From: Plazaster borealis
Lineage: Eukaryota > Echinodermata > Asteroidea > Forcipulatida > Labidiasteridae
Length of the DNA: 64,000 nt
Assembly (NCBI GenBank): GCA_021014325.1
Contig: CM037457.1
Coordinates: 10,296,538 to 10,360,537 of the forward strand
Reading direction: 5' to 3'
Shown here piece after piece: positions 47,873 through 58,854 of this stretch. The notes beneath the pieces were generated by a model. The model worked only from the letters and a program-made list of their open reading frames with translations. It did no database searches and had not been told where the DNA came from. Every line of letters begins with the position of its first letter. Position 1 is the first letter of the stretch. A program made the translations under genes and the position numbers.

Positions 47873-50800
47873 GAAAGTCGGTACCTTATCGATAATTCAT
47901 GGAGTCGGTGCGAAGCTTTGGCGAGACGGTAAAATGCCTTGGCATGTGTCATGGAGCAAGGGACGGGTAAAACTGCGCATATCTCACGGGAGCTCTGACG
48001 GGCCCTTCTAGCATTGTGAGAGATGAAGATACCCCATGACAGTACTGTAAAGTTCGCTCCTTTCAAAAAGTAGTCGTGTTATCTACGGGGTTTTCATAGG
48101 TTCAAGCAATATTCTATAACCAAATAGCAACTGGATAAAGTTCAATGATTTCCTTTTATGAATGTTTGCCATTTCAAGTTAGAACATCATGCATTTATAG
48201 ATTAACTGCTTTCATTAATACAGAGTTGATTTCGTTGTGCTCGCTCTTTCTCTATGATGTTGAAATTATAACAGTCAGATCAAACGTCACTCTTTAAAAA
48301 TCGACACACATTTTTGCATCACAATGTGTCTGGTCGCGATCAGGCAATTATTTAATTATCCCTCCTATAAAATCCAATAACTTGGTGATCGGGTGGGACT
48401 AACAGTTATTGGCTGCTCCACTTTGGTCAGTTGCTCAACTAACAACAATACAATGCTAGCAACTGAGGCGTGTTTCATCAACGTGGAAACCCTTTTTGTC
48501 TTTTCGCGTGGCCTAGTTTTATATTTCATTGATGGAATTGGTTAACGGGAATAAGAAGTGGCTTTGGCTGTGTCAAAAACAGCTGCGTGTTTTAACAATC
48601 CCTCCTTTAACTCAAGACATTGACGGTTCTAGTTTCTTGAAGGGTGAGAAGAGAGTGGGAGCGGGAGAGATGGGAGGGAGTGGGGTTTTTTTTGGAAGAG
48701 GAAGACCATAATTCAAATTAACCTATGAGATGGATAACACTGATGGAAGTAGGGTTTACAGCAGCCTAATCGTATCATTGATTCATGAGAACTTCAATAA
48801 AAAAATATGTAATTTTTTTGGTTTTTATTTTATTTTATTTATTTTTTTAGTTTTTTGGTGGAATGAATCCCTCTTTGTGTTGAGCCTCATCCTAAGTTTT
48901 TAAGTTGAGTTGGACTTCATTCTTTTACACTCAGAGCACCATCATGATAATTTTTCGTTATGGTCAAAGGATCATCTTCTGGCGTATGAGTTTAAAGTGA
49001 ACAAGGCGTCAATTTTTCATGAGCTTCAGTTATAAACCGGCTCCATTATACCTGGAATATCAAACCGAGTCTACTCACGTGTAACGTGTGGAAAGATACA
49101 ACGACTGCAACAAACTCGGTAAAGTGGCTTTTCTCGCCTCTATAGCTCATTTTCCTTTTACCGACCACGTTGTTTTTTCCATCACAAAATGTCCATTTTC
49201 AAGGGCGTCCATTTTAACGCGCTTTATTAAAAATTTATGCTAATTGCTTATTTTTGTAAGCCTACCTTTCGCTGGAAGAATTTCGCATGGTTCACCTTTT
49301 GGATGTTTTTGTTATATTTTATAAACTCTGAAAAATTGAAAGTTTTCCTTGTCTCGAGGTTAAACTAGTAAAAGTTTGATTACGGTCATGTAACAATGTG
49401 CAGAATAGCACAACAGGTTTTCTGCGGTTTGCATAATTCGCTCATTATGGGCAAATATAAAAGGGGGCTTCAACATAACCATAATTTGATGCAATTTGAT
49501 ACGCCAAACAACAGGGAAATCATTTCACGTATTATTTTTATTTTGGAAAACATTAACCCGTTTATAGCCGTCGTAAGGCACAGTTGAGAGAAAATGTTAC
49601 TATTAATAATTTTCCTTGACATCCCTCGGCATACGTTTTGTTTATGTCATGTAGTTTCAATTAAACATAACAGGTGTGGATGGTAATCGCAATGTCAGCG
49701 GTATGTGGTTCCCGGTTATTGGCTCGTCCTAATGGGTTGCCATTACAGACCAACGGAGATCAACAAACGAACCATTGTCTCTAATTATCACCCTCTTATT
49801 AAAAACAATATGCAACAGCTACGAACTTATATCAATTAAACATGTCTCTTAATGAGGCAGAGTGATCAGAGCGAATGAAATAGCTCCATCGTGGATGGGG
49901 CCACCTTTTCGAAGGACATCTGTGGTGTCCCTCCATTCATACAAAAGCCATCTTTTGTCAATCGCTAATTTAAAAAAAATGTATGCGTGCTTGGAAATTG
50001 CTTTGGTGATAATCACTGAAATGGGTATAGGTACAAGCTTGACTTGTTACTACACGAGGCTTGATAATTGTGCTAATGCGATCGCTCATGATTGGGGTTG
50101 TGTTTGTTGCCAATCAAACAGGGATCGTTTGATCTTCAGCCATCTCCAATTGCTCTCTCAATAGCTCCAGTAAAAGCCAACGTGAAATTTCATGAAGGCT
50201 TATCAATTACAGAACAACTTGCAATTAATTGAGAAGATTTCCTAGAAGTAACAATTGTGGTAGGTGTGTGTACGGAAGGGAAGGATGAGGCAGTGCGTGG
50301 GGTTATACGTGTAGCACAACATTTTCTGGCAGGGCCTTGCCATTTACATGGCGGTACAAATATTTGTGTTCACCTTACAATTTAGGAAGCAAAATGCATC
50401 CCAATTAATTGCAACTTGACCAATCAATTACCGGTAGCTTATCAACCTCTACGGGCAGGGTCCATGGTAGGGACAACGGGGGTGGCGGATCCACGAAAAG
50501 ACCGTCTGCTGTTGCGATGTACCATTGTGATGAGATGAAGTGGTGAGAAAAGGTTTCACCAACGCCTATACCACACTTTGTAAACTCGAAAAATAGCAGG
50601 GGTGGTTGATCAAAGTCATACCCATGGCCGGGGCAAGTAGCGGATAAACTACTTCAGTAATATCGGAGGGAGAGGGCTAAGAGCAATGGCATTTTTTCAA
50701 CTGTCAAGCTATTCAATTCAAATTCAGTTAGTATTATTGTATAATTTACGTACCCAGAGGTACCTTTAAACACAAGTCATGTTTTGGGGGTTCTCAAACA

Positions 50801-50890
50801 TGTTGTTTCCCGTTTTTGTAACCTGGGGCCCATTTCACAAAGAGATAAGATTGATTAATCTGTGTATCAATCTAAATTGCTAAGCAAACT

Positions 50891-51099
50891 GCACAGCAAA
50901 AATGGAGTGTTAAAATTGACACAGTGTGTGTTGTCACATACCGAAGAAAAAAAAATCAAAAATAACATCTAGGGTGAATAACACCAATGTAATTGTTTTT
51001 GAGTGTTATTTTAACACCACGATGCAAAATTTGATTCTTTTTTGGTATCATGTGACAACACTCATGGTGTCAATTTTCACCCCAGTTTTTGCAGTGTGT
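50891..51099. mobile_element. MITE-like element with about 45-bp inverted ends
   Basis: GCACAGCAAAAATGGAGTGT continuing to AAAATTGACACAGTG and GTTGTCACAT is mirrored by ATGTGACAACACTCATGGTG, TCAATTTTCACCCC and TTTTTGCAGTGTG. Immediately left (50827-50890) lies GGGCCCATTTCACAAAG, a motif shared with the element at 62945. Confidence 0.7.
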
Positions 51100-54000
51100 G
51101 ATGACACAATACAAATTACCATGGTGATATTGACAACCCATTTTAAAACGAATCTTTGCGCTTTCTAGAACCGAGCCCTGGTCAACCAAAATCAACACCT
51201 CAAATCAGTCTTCCTATTAGGTTTATATTTCTCCCATTGTGCCTAAACATACGTGAACATCCATGTTAAAATAGCTAGAGCGCCCCCACTCAAAGCAGCC
51301 CTTTCAGGGCTGACCGAAGACTGTGACCGTAGTGCGTGAAGAATCCATAATACCGAATAAGAAACTATATATTCCAAGACGATTATCAGAATACCAAATG
51401 GGTAATTATATTATAATGTTTTAAGGACGGGATTTTTGGATAAGCAGAACTATTCTGATTATGGAAGTCAGATTTGTTGTAAGAAAATAATCTTTTAAAT
51501 CTCCTCAATTTCAAATCTATTTAACCCCTTTTAAGTTCATGAGACAGAAAATTAGTATAGTTTTGAAATTCCTGGAGAAATAAGTCTATTCAAAGTTGTA
51601 AGCCCTGGAATAAGAAACTTCAAGTTTTTAAATAATACGACTTTCATAGTAATTAAAATTACTATCATTGTATGTGGAAATGCTAATACCACAATCTTGT
51701 CATTCATAAAAAACCTTATTTATTTCCCCCCAAAAGCTGGTGTATTGTGCAGGACAGTAACCCTTTCTTGACGAATCAAGCATTCATACATTGTGACAAA
51801 TACAAACGCTTCCGCAAGAGGGTTTTTCACACATACCAGGCACCCCTGGGTCTTACTGTTGTGCCCGGGCACAGACCATCTGTGGAGGTACCGTACTACC
51901 CGTCCCTCTATGGTGATGGTGTTATCATTATAGACTCTTTCTCCCCCGGTATCGCTTTAGATGGTGATGCGGTGAGTGCACGCTGGAGAAGTAGGTAAAA
52001 GAAATGAGGTCGACGATAATAAATAGCGGGCAAGAAATCGTCTGTTCATTTTCAATAATTCCCCGTAGGTGGGCGCCGCAAGGGAGGGTCGATTCGAACG
52101 GCAGGGTCTACGGCATTGGAGCTGGGTCTCCTGGTTTAAAGGAACAGTCACCCCCATCAAAGTACATGCCAATGTATCGTGATGGGAATCATCAAAGCAC
52201 GCACTAACCCCACCAAAATACTGTGAATTACCTCTAAACGTAGTATGTGTATGTTCTTTAGTACCATTTGCCCCATGTCGCACCGATTGTATTCGAAAAA
52301 TTGTGGTTAATGTTGGAACAAATTCTCTTTTAAAATATCCGCAAAGCATCTTTAAATGAAATACCTTGTGTACAGGCAGCGGAAAAATTCATGCACGTAC
52401 TCGATCGCCGGGCGTACCGCTGACGGCAGCGCCGGACCCCAACGGTCGTACGTGTTCATTTCATACATGACTGACTTCATAAAGTCAGCCTCAAACTGGC
52501 TGTATTCTGGGTCTGTTTTGTGTATCATTCCCACAAGTCCCTGATTAATTAGCATACAGTTAATGGTAAGCATTAGCTCACTTTTTCAAAGTGTGAAAAG
52601 ACCTGGTACTGCATTCTGGTCTATAATTTTTTGGGGGGAATTAGCCACACACCATTGCTTTACGCGAACGAGCGCAGAAAAATAAACGAGGGGTCTAGAG
52701 AATGCACCTCTGCGGGCAAGATGACCGGGGAGACTGTTTACCTTGGGAATGACATTGGGATGGGCACAATTGCTTCATTTAACTGAAAAGTACAACTTAC
52801 AGAATAGCCAGAAGTTTTTCGAACTTGCGGATTCCTCGCATGGACTCTCGTGTGGTTTGACACAAACTTTCCCAGATGAACCATTCAAGCATGTCGACAA
52901 TGAAGTGTTAATGATCATAACCGTGAACGAACAATGGTATGTTTTACCAGTCACTTTGACATGAAATGACGTCACGGCTGCCTAAATTGCGATGTTAACT
53001 TACTTGAATCTTGACGCGTAAATAGAAAGGGTGATGGGAAAGGTATAGTCCTAAAACCTCACTTCAGTCAAAACTGGTATTCCACCCCCCTTGCTTAAAA
53101 TGGATGAGTAGTTTGCCAAACCTTCAACCTATGAGGGATGTTAATTGTGTCCTTCCAGAGTGACGTCCCTTGGTGAACAAGCTAAACCCCGATTGGTCCA
53201 GACTTTATATAATAGTAATATCAACAAATCGCTCTGAAAGAGCGGACGTGACAAGTTCACGACAAACCTCGTAAAGTCACGACTTAATGCTGTAACATTT
53301 ATTGCATCATTTGCACATTTTAGAGAATGTGCGGAAAGATGATGTACCCGTAGGTGAAATTGTGTGATTTATCATCTAACATTAAATTTACAGAGCAAAC
53401 ACCAACAAACCAGCCGACACTTTGATCACCACATTGAGAGGAACCAGTGACAGTATAAAAAGGTCATTGCACAACCGTTCATGTTCTCGTCACGTGACTT
53501 ACAACATAACTTATTGTACTCTACCCTATCAACAACGACTTCAATATATCTGTGACAACTACGGAAGTACAGGGACAGCCTTCATGTTTCAAGTTGTTAC
53601 AACACCCGTTATCACCCTGTCTCCCACAGCTATGCGCTTTGTTCGCTCACCTGTCCCTACGCTTGCTCCATCGATTCGACTTTCCGTTTAGGATACGGGG
53701 TTTGACTCAATGCGGATGTCATCTTTTCAGATGACGCATGGGCCGTGGTTTTCTCATTTCTATCCGGTATGATGTTTATTAAGAGGTCGGTAGTGGTCGT
53801 AGGGCGAGGCAATGGAGCTAAAAGGGAAACCTAATTGGCACAATGTTACACATTAACCACTTAATACTCTTACCAGTTGATTAATGTCAAACGGTAGTTA
53901 CAACGCATTGACACCCGGTTAAATATTCAAGGAAAAAATGATGAAAACAAAGCTTGGATTCAAGAAATGCACAACACACCCAAATCCTTCTCGAGTACGT

Positions 54001-54777
54001 TCGCCGTTTGTTTCATACCAAGGTCGGTTCACAGCAACTATATTACCTTGCTGATTGAGTTTCTTATAATCGACTAGCAATACCTACAAAGAAATAAAAG
54101 TATGTTGAACTCAATTAAAGGCGGCGTTTGGGAGATATTTGAGTGTGTAAATTATGCTAGGTTCTCCAAATTAAAGTCAGAAGTGGTCTTTAAACTTATA
54201 CGGGGCATATTAGTAACAATGAAGCAAAGCTACGTTTTGCCTGACTTGCCCTTAGAGAAAGCAACAAGAATTGATAACAATTAACACATTTTAAATGCAC
54301 TTTGCTGATGAGAAAGCGATAAGAAAGCCCAAGGTGCAAAAGGTTAGGAGAAACAAATATGACTTTACACAAGTGTTATTTACCAAAAACACAATAAATG
54401 TTAAACTTTTGCTTAGGCCTCGGTAACTTGAATGATAACTGTAATCTGCTTCCACTGAATAACAATTTGAGTTTCGAAAATGTGACTGAACTCCATTTTT
54501 TTTAAGAGTAAATTTTGCAGTTTTATATTTATGTTAATGACACACAATTTGCATCAGATAGGAGACAGAGAAACTAATGCACAGTATTGTATGCCAGCAC
54601 GACAGCCTTTCTTTAGTGTTTATATCAACTGTGAACATGGAGGGTAAAGCAGTTACGACAACCTGTAATGTAACCTGTTTTGTCAACTAGTCCTTTGAGT
54701 TTTCGGTTCAATAATTACTTTACTGACACACTTTTGTAATTGTTTTGATTTAAAGACGCGTGTATAGGCTTGGTATT

Positions 54778-54970
54778 TTGAAGGGGTTTGCCCCGGTGTT
54801 TCTGGCGGTGGCTGTTGAATGCGCATCACCTTGTAACGCCTTACATGGTGTAACATAAAATATGGGTCTCATAATTCAAAAACTTCAAAAACCTGTCTGG
54901 AAATAAATAAAGATAAGCGCTTTGGGACGCCCGTAGATAAAGCGCTATATAAAAAACTAGTTATTATTAT
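54778..54970 (+). mobile_element. 5'-truncated SINE/LINE 3' tail
   Basis: GGGTTTGCCCCGGTGTTTCT, then AAGCGCTTTGGGACGCCC, then AAAGCGCTATATAAAA and (TTA)n. This is the common 3' end of deuterostome tRNA-Leu SINEs and their partner LINEs. Confidence 0.65.
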
Positions 54971-55380
54971 TTTCACGATTGCCTGTATTGGTTTTCGGCA
55001 TCGCTTACTAATCATGAGTGATTAACGTATTGCATTCATTACTTCATTACTGGGAGGTGTAATGGCATCATGTGTCTCTTTAATGTACTGTACTTTCAAT
55101 GCACATGTGGACAATCTCAATCATAGCATGCCTATCAATTTTTTTATTTTTTTTGGTGGTTAAAATGTCATCATCAAACTTTTTTTGTATAACAATTGTG
55201 GACACAATGCAATATAGAGGCCAATGTCTACCAAAGAAAAGAAAAAAAACCTATTAAGAGCTCTTTTATTTTGTTTAAAGGAACTTTGGAGCGTGTTTGT
55301 GTATAAAGATGAGGGAAGCTTTTGGCCGTAGTACTTGTGAGTCACAGGGCATAGAAGCTATCTTGCTCGGTCGAGGGCGG

Positions 55381-55864
55381 CAGAGGCGTTAAAGCGAGGA
55401 GCAGCGCCGACCACCAGTCGATAATTCCCCGGTGACTTGCCGTCGCTAGCCCGCTGTCGCTTGCTTAGAACGTCGGGCCGGTATCGAATACATTTGTCAC
55501 TTTGAAGGCTTTGTCACCGTGCATAATGTCTCCGCACTGCGCCTGCGTGGAACTCGTGGCCAATAAGAACGTGAGAAAGGAAACAGGTGCATGCATAATG
55601 GCGTGCGCAGCGCCCCTCTACGATACTATAAACCAATGAATACATTGGGTGCGAGTGCAGGTGTATAGAGGACCCACACGAATCAATTGTTACAGTGAGT
55701 GAAAGCGCGCTCCCGAGTAAACATTGCTCAAGACGTAAGAGATCGAACGCGGTTCATACGAAAGTCCAGAACCTCCTCGGTATTCATACGAAAATAGCTC
55801 GACAAACATTAAAGTGGCGTCAATACAGAGTTACGGGGGAAGCTGGCGCACCCAAGGAGTCGTC
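55381..55864 (+). promoter_or_regulatory. POU4: POU4 promoter region and 5' UTR
   Basis: Locally GC- and CpG-richer than its surroundings. A TATAAA at 55627-55632 is followed by CCAAT, which would put a start near 55657 and give a UTR of about 200 bases. Two GCATAAT motifs (55521-55527 and 55593-55599), half-sites for POU4 proteins, lie just upstream. The start site is inferred. Confidence 0.4.
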
Positions 55865-55993
55865 ATGAATGTGAAGGATCATGTGAGTATGCATCCGCCT
55901 ATACCGGCAGCACCCAAATATTCACCCCTTCACCATCGTCATCACGACCGGGGTGCAGAGATGATGAGACGGCACTGCATGAGCAACGCTCCG
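55865..55993 (+). CDS. POU4: POU4 coding exon 1
   Basis: Encodes 43 residues from the first in-frame ATG. The donor is a consensus GTAAGT and the phase is 0. It is His-rich in the middle (HHRHHDRG). Confidence 0.9.
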
Positions 55994-58854
55994 GTAAGTA
56001 CATTTGCGTAATTTTGACATCAGTCTAAACTGAAGCTACCTAGTATATAAAAGTCTAGAAATTGCCAAATATTACTATTTTATTCTGACTCGATACATTG
56101 AGTCCACAAAGCTAATAACAAATCATTTGTATCCTTTCTTGGTATACAAACACAAATACACACTTCGGACATTTTTTTTTTTTACATATATATATAAATA
56201 AAAATGTATATATACATATATATTTATCGCCAGAAATTAGTATTGCCTTTCAAACAAAAATATTTGTGATTAACACCTACAAATAAAGTTAGAAAATCTT
56301 CATGAAATGAGAGTAAGAAATGATAAAGGAACAAATTGTTTCATCCCTTAAGGCATGATGAACTTGGTGATCTTATTTGCCATTGTCAATATCTCGGAAG
56401 GCTGATTTGCATAAAATGGAAATATAATAAGTTTTACAAATTCCGAAATCTAAATTTCTAATTAGATAATCGAATAATGGCAGTTTGACAAGACTGGGCT
56501 GTTTTAATGACACACGCTACCAGCTGATGCGCCCGGCCGGCAAGCCAGCCGGCCACACGACACCCTTATCTCTCACTCCCGCACTGAATAATGTATACAG
56601 CAGACAATCCTAGAATCAACTTTCAGGGTAGCGACGCAGTGTGTTTGTACAGGGAAGACCCCCTCGCTTGTCAAATCTTTCGCTAAACGACGGCAATTAC
56701 GCGTGTGTCCTCTTATATTATGCATGGCGTTTGTTCATATTTTATGAATTCGTATTAGCACAGGTTTTGCTTGAGTTTAACGAGTCAAGGCACTTTGATG
56801 AGCCTTGGTAGAACACAGGCAAATCCCACTCACCTACCGACAACATACCTATCTCAGAACCACAACTTGTTGCAATAAGGGCAGATAAAACAAACCCGTG
56901 TTATTACACATTACAATGCATCATCAGGTTCAATATTGTACAATGTTATCATGATGTTTGCTGTCGGTTTTTATAATCCATCATGGCATTATTTTTGTAT
57001 GAATGTTAATTTTTTGTGATGAACACGAACAATTGTTAAATATGTACTTGTGCTCTTGAGAAAATATACTACTACTAATAATAATTATTAAAAATAATAG
57101 TAAAAAAAAACAAGGCTCATCAAAGTACCTTGACTCGTTATACTCAAGCAAACATAATATTAAACAAAACTGTCGGGAAATGATTTTTTTAAAGGAATTA
57201 ATCACATTAATTAAAGGGAATTATGACCTGCCAATATAACAAATTATACAACATTATGCTAATTTTATGAAACAAGTATCAGCGCGACAGTTCATCGAGT
57301 TTTATGTAAACTGGATATTGGACCAAAAAGTAATTATATCATCGTTGCAACGGTGTTATATATACCTTGCTATGTACACATTCAATTTAGGATCGAATTA
57401 CAATGTGTTGATCGTTGGTATAGCAAACAGCCAGCTCCATTCGGGATGTAATTAGCCAATAATTCATTTTCCCCTGCCAATGTCATGATTTTGTAACTAG
57501 ATAATATTTCGTTTGATTCAGGATTGTTTTTTTACGTGCAGTTATTGAGGGATTTTATTTTGATGAAATTGCTTATATTATGTGAGGAGCCTTTGGCATA
57601 CACTTGTTGTGCACTAACATTGTGCATTGTTCGGCTAAAATAAAATTCAAAATTCATAATATTTTTTAATTCGTTGTACTGATACAGCTGTTCTGTGTAT
57701 TTAAAGTATATTCAACTCATATTTTCTGAGCCACATAACCTAGCGCTGAAGATTTCTATGTGTGACATTTTCGTCCACATAATATTTGACAGTTCTAATT
57801 AGAAATTGACATAGTCATTTTCTCATTTTTATCAATATTCTTATAGCGTTCCTATGACCTAAATTCCACATTTGATATTTTCAATGACGATCTGGTGCAC
57901 AATTGTCTCTGTATTTATTGGGCATTTTTCTTTGTATACGTTTTACAGAGTAATCTATTCGGCGGTATAGACGAAGGGCTACTGGCCAGGGCTGAGGCTC
58001 TAGCTGCGGTTGATGTCATGTCATCTATGGTCAAGAACAACCAGACACACATGAACATCAAGAATGACCACGTCTCCAGCTACTCTCCCCACCACATGAA
58101 CGGGGGAATGCACCCAGCCTCTCATCATTACGGCAGCAGCACATCATGTGGCTCCAGGAGCATCCATGGCCACATGGACCACGGGGAATTCCTGGACCAA
58201 ATATCGGCCACTGCGTCGCTACCAGGGAACAACAACAGCAGTTTATCCGGAGCTGACATGCAAGGGATGGTTGTCACATCGCCCCATCAGAGCTTTGCTA
58301 CAATATCCGGGCAACCTGGTCACTTCAACACGGCTCATTCGATGATGTCGCACAATATGACTATGCACGATTTAGACACTGATCCCAGAGAGTTAGAGGC
58401 GTTTGCAGAAAGGTTTAAACAGCGCAGGATCAAGTTAGGGGTGACCCAGTGTGACGTCGGTAAGGCACTGGCTAATCTGAAACTGCCCGGGGTCGGGTCT
58501 CTCAGTCAAAGCACAATATGCAGGTTCGAATCCCTCACGCTTAGTCACAACAACATGATCGCGCTGAAACCAATCCTTGCCGCCTGGCTGGACGAGGCCG
58601 AAGCTGCGGCCAGGGACAAGAGGAACTCGCCCGGAATCTTGAACAACATGGAGAAGAAACGAAAGCGAACCAGCATTGCAGCTCCAGAAAAGCGCTCGTT
58701 AGAAGCCTACTTTGCAGTTCAACCTCGACCATCAAGTGAGAAAATCGCAGCCATAGCGGACAAATTGGACTTAAAGAAAAATGTTGTACGGGTCTGGTTC
58801 TGTAATCAAAGACAGAAACAGAAACGTATGAAATTCTCGGCACAGCCGAGATAA
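55865..58854 (+). CDS. POU4: POU4 (Brn3/Unc-86 class) POU-homeodomain transcription factor
   Basis: Two coding exons, join(55865..55993, 57949..58854), give 344 residues plus stop. Exon 1 carries the short conserved N-terminal region (SMHPPIPAAPKYSPLH, then MMRRHCMSNAP). Exon 2 starts SNLFGGIDE and LLARAEALAAVDVM (POU-IV box, residues 44-67), followed by a His/Ser-rich linker. The POU-specific domain covers about 186-262 (DTDPRELEAFAERFKQRRIK). The homeodomain is about 280-339 with WFCNQR in its third helix. Both domains are close to human POU4F1-3. The protein is a nuclear sequence-specific DNA-binding factor for sensory neuron differentiation. A GTG-led in-frame extension upstream has no Met, so ATG 55865 is the start. 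The human paralogues have the same single intron position before SNLF. POU-type motifs near the promoter suggest autoregulation (inference). Confidence 0.96.
55994..57948 (+). other. POU4 intron
   Basis: 1955 bp, AT-rich, with a (TA)n-rich tract at about 56180-56225. It contains ATTATGCA (about 56719-56726), the reverse of the GCATAAT motif found twice in the promoter. A GC-rich block with GCCCGGCCGGC lies at about 56530. Nothing coding. Confidence 0.7.
57949..58854 (+). CDS. POU4: POU4 coding exon 2 (POU domain)
   Basis: The acceptor is ACGTTTTACAG. It encodes residues 44-344 and ends with TAA at 58852-58854 after KRMKFSAQPR. An upstream Met at 57895 is open in frame but lies in the intron and is not used. 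Confidence 0.97.
   Translation, partial: SNLFGGIDEGLLARAEALAAVDVMSSMVKNNQTHMNIKNDHVSSYSPHHMNGGMHPASHHYGSSTSCGSRSIHGHMDHGEFLDQISATASLPGNNNSSLSGADMQGMVVTSPHQSFATISGQPGHFNTAHSMMSHNMTMHDLDTDPRELEAFAERFKQRRIKLGVTQCDVGKALANLKLPGVGSLSQSTICRFESLTLSHNNMIALKPILAAWLDEAEAAARDKRNSPGILNNMEKKRKRTSIAAPEKRSLEAYFAVQPRPSSEKIAAIADKLDLKKNVVRVWFCNQRQKQKRMKFSAQPR

Larger units (their letters stand above)
48070..55380. other. Region upstream of POU4
   Basis: No recognisable gene. Includes an inverted-repeat element at 50891-51099 and a SINE/LINE tail at 54778-54970. It has runs of mixed, non-repetitive sequence (about 48.9-50.2 kb and 52.0-53.7 kb) that could hold enhancers. Short frames at 51747-51998 and 51957-52349 overlap on opposite strands and match nothing I know. 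Confidence 0.45.

Noticed and set aside
47548..48066. 172-codon minus-strand open frame
   Set aside because: It lies opposite the more protein-like plus-strand frame at 47670-47872, and its Ser/Arg-rich composition fits an antisense shadow.
57895..57948. Upstream in-frame Met for POU4 exon 2
   Set aside because: This segment precedes a clear acceptor ACAG. SNLF is the conserved exon 2 start in POU4 genes, and exon 1 joins in phase.
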